DNA of 64,000 nt, from the NCBI GenBank assembly GCA_948567375.1, contig OX419755.1, positions 26,169,001-26,233,000 of the forward strand, in the 5' to 3' direction. The notes beneath the pieces are model-generated. The model had not been told where the DNA came from and searched no databases. It worked only from the letters and a program-made list of their open reading frames with translations. Positions 58,441-64,000 of the stretch are shown here, in pieces (the stretch's first letter is position 1; each line of letters begins with the position of its first letter). A program made the translations under genes and the position numbers. The DNA is from Lunularia cruciata. Its lineage: Eukaryota > Streptophyta > Marchantiopsida > Lunulariales > Lunulariaceae.

Positions 58441-58869
58441 GTCTTATGATGGAGCCAATAGAGGGAAAGAGAGAGACAATGAAACCCAAGTGGCTCCTAA
58501 TCCAAACAAGGTAATAACATGCATAGATGTGACTGAGAGCAAGTATGAGTGGGAGTGCTCAAACTCTAAAGGTCTTAATTTGGATCTCTTGGCACAAGAG
58601 AAAAAGAGATCTCATTTTGAGATCTTGAGAGATCTCATCTTGAGATGTACACTCTTCTCAAGGACTTACTCATAGCAAGGATACTCCTATACCTACTAGG
58701 ATTACTTGCACTAGCACCTCAACACCATCAACAAAAAATACTCTAAGGAAGAAGTTGGAGATGGAGGACTTCTTGATCTCAAAGCAACAATTGAACAACA
58801 ATGCATAGGAAGATGTTGGTAGTCACAAGGCTAACATCATAGTGGGCCAACTAATTGCTTTGAATTCTA

Positions 58870-59340
58870 CATTGAGAAAGCAACTTAGAGGTGGTTTTGA
58901 GTTCTACAAAGAGCAAGAGGAAGAAGAAAGCAAAAACTCCAATATCAATGGGGGTGGTGGATGCCAAACTAAAACCATGGGAGGCTTGTGAATATGCCTC
59001 TAAGATTGATGTAAGATTGAATGGTCACAACATCAAGGATGTACTTGTTGATGGAAGATCTATAGTGAATGCCATGTTAGAGAGGTTGATGAAGAAATTG
59101 AGTATGATACCTTCTAGACCTTCAAAATTTGTGGTGAGCATGGCAAACAAGCAACAAGTTTGACTAGTAAGGGTGATGTATAAGGTGGTAGTTTTAGTAA
59201 TGAGAGCTCAAAATCTCATGACTTTTCAAGTCTTGAAGGATTCAAGCTATGATTTGTTTTTTGGGAGGCCATGGTTGAGAGCAGCACGCACAACTGATCA
59301 ATGGCACAAAGGGAACTTGAGGATTGGGCCATCAAACCAT
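58870..59340 (+). pseudogene. Family B protease
   Basis: An open frame 58891-59163 with IDVRLNGHNIKDVLVDGRSIVNAM, where the Asp-Gly active site is kept as VDGRS. It is followed after a stop by DLFFGRPWLRAA (about 59250-59290), the usual end of gypsy proteases. Confidence 0.85.
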
Positions 59341-59405
59341 TGAGTTATAGTTCTTGTGACTAACACCACCAACGCTTCACATTTAGATATAATATCTTCT
59401 GATTA

Positions 59406-60500
59406 ATGAGGATTAGATTCAAAAGAAGGAGCTTTAGTTGTGGACACAAGCATGGAGGAAGAGACTTCCACAAAAGAGATGAATCTGAGTTGGATTCAGA
59501 TGTGTATCCCTTGTGTGCTATGGATTTTTCACTTAAGCCAGAGGCTTTGAAGGACCCAAAGAAATCACCATTGATACTTGAGGAGATAAAGAGGAGGTTA
59601 TCTACCCTCAAGTATGGTCCAAATGTTACCAAGGAGGAGAAGGTGAGATTTGAGGAGATTTTCCACAAGTTCATCCATGTGTTTGTTTTTAGTTACAAGG
59701 ATCTAAAGGAAGTCACTTTGGAGAAGCACAAGATAGAAGTAGAGTCACATGCAATACTAGTCTGCCAAAAGCAACATCACATTAGCACACCAATAGCTCT
59801 GGTTGTGAAAGAGGAGATTGATATGCTCAAGGAGGTTAGATTTATCTTTGTGGTGGATAATTCAAAATGGGTGTCCCTAATTGTGATTGTGAAGAAAAAG
59901 AATCGCAAGCTTTGGTATGTATAGATTACAAGAAGCTCAACAATGTTACTAAGAAATACTATTACCCTTTGCCATTCATTGATGAGATCTTAAAGAAGGT
60001 TACAAGTCATGAGATACACAATTTTGGAGATGGTTATAGTGGGCATAACCAAATCAAGATTGCATAAGAGCATCAATAACTCACCATATTCACCACACCT
60101 TGGGAGACTTATGATTTCAAGGTCATGCCTTTTGGGTGGTTCTGCAATGCTCCAGCCACATTCCAATGGTTCATGAACAAGGTGTTTGAACCTTTCATTG
60201 GGAAAATTTTGAGAGACTTTATTGATGAATTTTGTATTTATGGGACCAAAGAAGATAACTTTGAGCACCTGATCAAGGTCTTGGAATGGTTGGATGAAGC
60301 AAATGCATCACTCAACCCATAGAAGTGAATTTTTGGTTGTAAACAAGGTCTATGTTTGGCGCACATCATCTCCAAAGATGGAATAGCAATTGATCATGAG
60401 AAGTTGAGGAAATGTCAATCCTTCCCTTCAAGCTTTACAAAGTCATGCTAATTCTTGGGGATGGTTGGGTACTATAGGAGGTTCATTTTTTATTTTCTAA
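59406..60500 (+). pseudogene. Family B reverse transcriptase
   Basis: The frame 59406-59924 leads into RT (FSYKDLKEVTLEKHKIE, WVSLIVIVKKKN). After a frameshift come CIDYKKLNNVTKKYYYPLP (about 59918-59974), TPWETYDFKVMPFGWFCNAP (about 60096-60155), the catalytic box read as FIDEFCIYG (about 60218-60244), in which the second Asp is Glu, and GMVGYYRRF (about 60459-60485). Stops at 60065 and 60320 region. Inactive. Confidence 0.9.
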
Positions 60501-60539
60501 CAAGGCTTATGTATTGATCATCTACATGAAGAAGGGTGT

Positions 60540-61060
60540 AGGATACATGGTGATTTTGGAGTACAATGAGGCTCTCAAAGCTTTTGAGAAGCTCAAGCAA
60601 TCCCTTGTTGTAGCTCCAATTCTTGCTAAACCTAATTGGAGTAAGCTTTTCATCCTCTACACTAATGTTTCCAATGTAGCTATAGGATGCACTCTTTGTC
60701 AATCAGACCAAGATGCCATGATCATCCAATAGCTTATGCTAGTAGATAGATGGTTTCAATAGAAAAGAACTACTCAGTCATGGAGAAGGGTTAGCAGTGA
60801 TCTTTGGTCTCAAAAAGTTTAGACACTACTTGATTGGAGGGAAAGCTACCATTGTCATAGATCATAAGACTTTGAAGTATATCTTCAACAAGCCTCATAA
60901 GGAAGGGAGGCTAGCAAGGTAGATGATAGTCTTGTTTGAGTATGGTTACACTATTGAGGGTAGGCTAGGGAAGAAACATGAAAATGGTGATTTGTTATCT
61001 AGGGCCCATGATCATGATGGAGTTGAACCAATGATGATTCCTTCTTAGATGAGGAGCTCA
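60540..61060 (+). pseudogene. Family B RNase H
   Basis: ALKAFEKLKQSLVVAPILAKP (about 60570-60632) precedes LYTNVSNVAIGCTL (about 60657-60697), where the catalytic Asp of LYTDAS is Asn. VIDHKTLKYIFNKP (about 60856-60897) matches the captured copy at 13871. Stops interrupt the tail. Confidence 0.85.
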
Positions 61061-61269
61061 TGATAATTTCAATCACTCAAGAGGTTCCAATGGAGTACCA
61101 AGAGATTGTGGACTTTGTTACAAGAGGTAACTATCTAGAAGGGATGTATGCTAAGGAGAAGAAGGCCCTTGCAGCAAGATCTAGACCTTACACAATGGTG
61201 GAGATATTCTTTCCTACCAGGGAGTAGATGGTTACCCATTGCTACTTAAAGAGCAATGGGTAAGGAGGA

Positions 61270-62390
61270 GTATATCCTACTCATAAAGTAGTATCATGAA
61301 GGTTTAGTGTGTGGGAGCCACTTTGTAGGAAAGGTGATTGCTTTCAAGATTCTAGATGTAGGTTACTATTGGAGGGGGATTTTCAAGGATTATCTTGATT
61401 ATTGCAAAACTTGTAATGCTTGTCAAGATTTTGCTAGAAAGTCTACTTCCACTCTCCCTCTTAGATCAATTCTATTGCTAAGACCTTTTGAGAAGTAAGG
61501 AATTGGCTTTGTAGGTCCTCTCAATAGAAAGGGTTCTATTGAGAGGACCTAAAATTGGTACATTGTAGTGGTTACTGATTATCTTACCAAGTGGGTTGAG
61601 GCTAGACCATTGAGGGACAAGAATGAAAATGAAGTTGGTAGATTTATTCATGAATGCACTATCACTAAGTTTGGGTGCCCTTTGAAGTTGGTTTTTGATA
61701 GAGGAGAGTTTACACAAAGCATCACTGCAGCCATGCTACAACATTTCTCTATCATACATAAAGTAATACATCCTATAGCCAAATTCCACTGGCTTGGCAA
61801 TAAGAACCAATCAGACCTTGTGCATGATATTGGCCAAAGATGCAAAAATAGAAGAGGCTAAACATCATTGGGACAAGAGGATTCATGTAGCTTTGTGGGA
61901 GTATAGGACAACTATGAAGACTTCCACCAAATATTCTCTATCTCATTTGGTATATGGCATTGAGTCAACCTTACCTATTCACTTTGATCTCCCTACCTTC
62001 CAAAGAATTCTTAAGAGATTGAAGAAAGCACAAGGTAGTGATGCAAATAAGTCAAGGAAAGATCAACTCATGGAATTGGAGGATGCAAGAGAAATTTTTA
62101 TGGTTTGAGTGGAGCAAGCCCAAAGGAAACAAAAGAAGAGCAATAACAAGAGGTAATGCAAGAAGAAGGTGGATCCCTTCAAAGAAGGTGATTGGATAAT
62201 GTTGTTTGATTCCATTTGATTCAAGAGAGTAAAAAAGAAGTTTTTGCTTAAGTACTTTGGACCTTTCATAGTGGAGAAGGTGTGGAGCAATTACACCTAT
62301 AATCTCAAGGAGTTGAGAGGAAGATACTTTAATAGCATTAACCATGATAAGTTGAAGATGTGGCATAGAAGGTAGAAAGACCTTCACTGT
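61270..62390 (+). pseudogene. Family B integrase
   Basis: CGSHFVGKVIAFKILDVGYY and CKTCNACQDFARKS (about 61307-61445) form the HHCC zinc domain. The core follows with VVTDYLTKWVEA (about 61568-61603; Asp present) and VFDRGEFTQS (about 61690-61725; Asp present). The region of the catalytic Glu (about 61780-61850) is frameshifted. HWDKRIHVALWEYRTTMKTS lies at about 61865-61925. The C-terminus (about 62205-62372) reads YFGPFIVEKV...NHDKLKMWHRR and then stops, with no chromodomain. Confidence 0.88.
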
Positions 62391-62423
62391 AAGGACAAAA
62401 TGAAATCTTAGTCTATGAGTAAT

Positions 62424-63019
62424 TGTAACACTCATTTGTGCATGTATGTTCTATTTTAATATTAAGTTTGATATTATAAATACTTGAGATATATTATTTA
62501 TATTGAGATAAAAGATGGTTCTACATTAGTTATGATTAACTAAAGTTAGTCATAACTAAGATAGAGGGGGACCTTACTTTAGAGGAGGTGAAAAAGATGA
62601 GCACCAGTATTTTGGATTCAATGTATTGACTTGGTTTTATTCTTAGGTATTAAGTTTTGAGGAAAAAGTTGAGAACTCTTAGATCCACAAGCCTTTTTGC
62701 TTCAGATTCTTCTATAGTCCAAGGATAGCCCATGTAAAAGAATCCTTGACTTAGTGGTTGGGTCAAGATAAGACCACATGCTTGAGAAAATATTCCCATG
62801 AGTATGGATATTCCTTTAGACTTTAGACTTTATTTGAATTTTAGCCTAGTAACTTGAGTGACTCCAATAATTAGTAACTTTGGTGCATAATTATTTCACA
62901 AGTATAGTTAGCCTTGGAGGAGTATGATGGAGTTGGGGTTCCTTGCTTTCTTAGTCCATGGTGCGCTAACATAATAGCCATCAAAGGTTCATCTTGAGTG
63001 AGAGACAAGCAGGCTCATA
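62424..63019 (+). repeat. 3' LTR of complete family B element
   Basis: Starts TGTAACACTCATTTGTGC and ends AGGCTCATA (terminal CA mutated to TA). 596 bases; it lacks about 95 bases present in the 5' LTR around 55795-55890. Confidence 0.88.
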
Positions 63020-63023
63020 GTAC

Positions 63024-64000
63024 AAGAATACCTTTTATCTTCTTCTTGGAAGACTTGGACTTCTTCCCTTTTTTGGTGCTTGGCCACACTTCTTATTGTT
63101 GGCCATTTCTGTAGGAGTTGTAAGCTAGGATGAACTAGAAGCAAGAGACTTATTACATGCGTGACTTCCTTTCATCTTCTTCCTAAATGGCCTTGCCTTG
63201 TCATCATTTGAACCATCTTTCTTGGATCTATCTCTTGTAGATCCTTCAAGTTTGTATGCATCCTTGCTTTCCTTGGGATCATCTTCCACATCAAAATCCT
63301 CTTTTGCCATTGGTGCTTCTAACAAGTTACAGCTAACGAACCAAAAAAGTTAGATAACTCTCTATTCCAACTTTTGGCTTTCTTTTGTCAACATGTTTTT
63401 GGATATCTATTGGGCTTTGATGTTGGTCTCTTCCTCCTTTAACTTCTGATTATAATAAAAAAGGTACTTTTGATATCAAAGCTTCTAGTTGACAAGCTCA
63501 TTATTTGCTTCTTTGTAGGTGCCTAGTCCCCTTTTTATAGCTACCCTTACCCTCTCCCATCTTATCTTGTCTTTCTTTAGGGTGCCTACCTTCTCCTTGA
63601 GGTCAAACTTAGTCGTCATCACATTGCTTGCATCCTTATGGGAATTCTCTAATTGAGTAATTAGTTCTTTCACTTATTCTTCTACTACTTTGGAATCCTC
63701 CTTGGTGCCTTCTACCTCATCCTATAGCAATTGGAGTTCTTCTATACTCCTTTTTTTTCCCAATTGTGCATGCACTAATAGCATATCAATAGGGGATTTC
63801 TTCTTCTTCATAAATTAGAGTCACAATTTGACCTCTACCAACTTGTTCTATTTTGAGGCAAATTCCTTCACCACTCGTCCTACTTTTGTACCCATGCAAG
63901 TTTATTTTCCTGTAGGATTTTGTCTTGCTCTACCCATAGTTCCATTATAGTATTATGGGCTAGCTAACCATATTATATGTTTGTCAATAGAAACACAAGA
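63024..64000 (-). pseudogene. Minus-strand coiled-coil ORF remnant, runs off right edge
   Basis: The minus strand encodes ELITQLENSHKDASNVMTTK (63485-63673 frame) and DFDVEDDPKESKDAYKL with a Lys-rich tail (63125-63325 frame). Both are strongly charged and separated by stops. It is the continuation of the sequence at 52639-55326 once the B element is taken out. The composition resembles the family E coiled-coil ORFs. The family is unrecognised. Confidence 0.45.

Larger units (their letters stand above)
55327..63019 (+). mobile_element. Complete family B Ty3/gypsy element, degenerate, TSD gtac
   Basis: Both LTRs, primer site, an upstream zinc-knuckle ORF, gag, protease, RT, RNase H and integrase in order, with a perfect 4-base duplication gtac (55323-55326, 63020-63023). 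All frames are broken. The Athila/Tat-like primer site, the extra ORF before gag and the lack of a chromodomain point towards the Athila/Tat side of gypsy; this is an inference. It split a minus-strand element interior. Confidence 0.93.

Noticed and set aside
1-64000. tRNA, rRNA, riboswitch, CRISPR or phage features
   Set aside because: Looked for cloverleaf-like segments, repeat-spacer arrays and bacterial operon layout and saw none. The content is plant nuclear.

Overview
This window looks like nuclear DNA of a land plant. Most of it is old, decayed LTR-retrotransposon sequence, and there is one clearly intact protein-coding gene. The gene is a plant-type, intron-rich malonyl-CoA synthetase (AAE13/ACSF3 family) on the minus strand at 27138-33106. 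Fifteen exons join in frame across GT-AG introns of 110-543 bases. The retroelements include a chromovirus (Ty3/gypsy with a chromodomain), Athila/Tat-like gypsy elements with a tRNA-Asp-like primer site, and a Ty1/copia element. I cannot name the species or clade. The short introns and heavy, ancient, CpG-depleted gypsy load fit many plant groups. I saw no rRNA, tRNA or CRISPR array.

Left TE block (1 to about 22.9 kb): a stack of nested insertions. A minus-strand Athila/Tat-like element (family D: LTR 16794-17844, primer site, gag, protease, start of RT) was hit by a minus-strand copia element (5' LTR 12509-12730). The copia element was in turn hit by three insertions: a plus-strand chromovirus (family A, 4146-10519), a solo LTR of family B (3312-4003), and a minus-strand gypsy element (family C) that runs off the left edge. 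Inside D lies an antisense, LTR-less piece of family B RNase H/integrase that is still open (13871-14425). Right of D are decayed coiled-coil-coding remnants (family E).

Gene island (about 22.9 to 38.4 kb): AAE13 with its flanks, AT-rich intergenic DNA, small hairpins and duplications, and few recognisable TE remains. The long AAE13 form starts at 33106 with a presequence-like N-terminus. A second start at 32741 would give a cytosolic form. The enzyme makes malonyl-CoA from malonate. In mitochondria this feeds mitochondrial fatty-acid synthesis, and in the cytosol it clears malonate.

Right TE block (about 38.4 to 64 kb): a 5' part of a family B gypsy element (38410 to about 43280) carrying a nested solo A LTR (38556-39284) and a nested solo C LTR (40965-41530). 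Next come gypsy pol remains and a glutamate-rich coiled-coil region (family E, about 43.3-51.5 kb) carrying an inverted solo A LTR (44366-45118). Then come a second D-type LTR (51492-52638), an unidentified minus-strand element interior, and a complete but degenerate family B element (55327-63019, 4-bp duplication GTAC). The last element splits the minus-strand interior, which resumes at 63024-64000. Target-site duplications support five of these insertions, and two more insertions are supported because the interrupted reading frame resumes on the other side.
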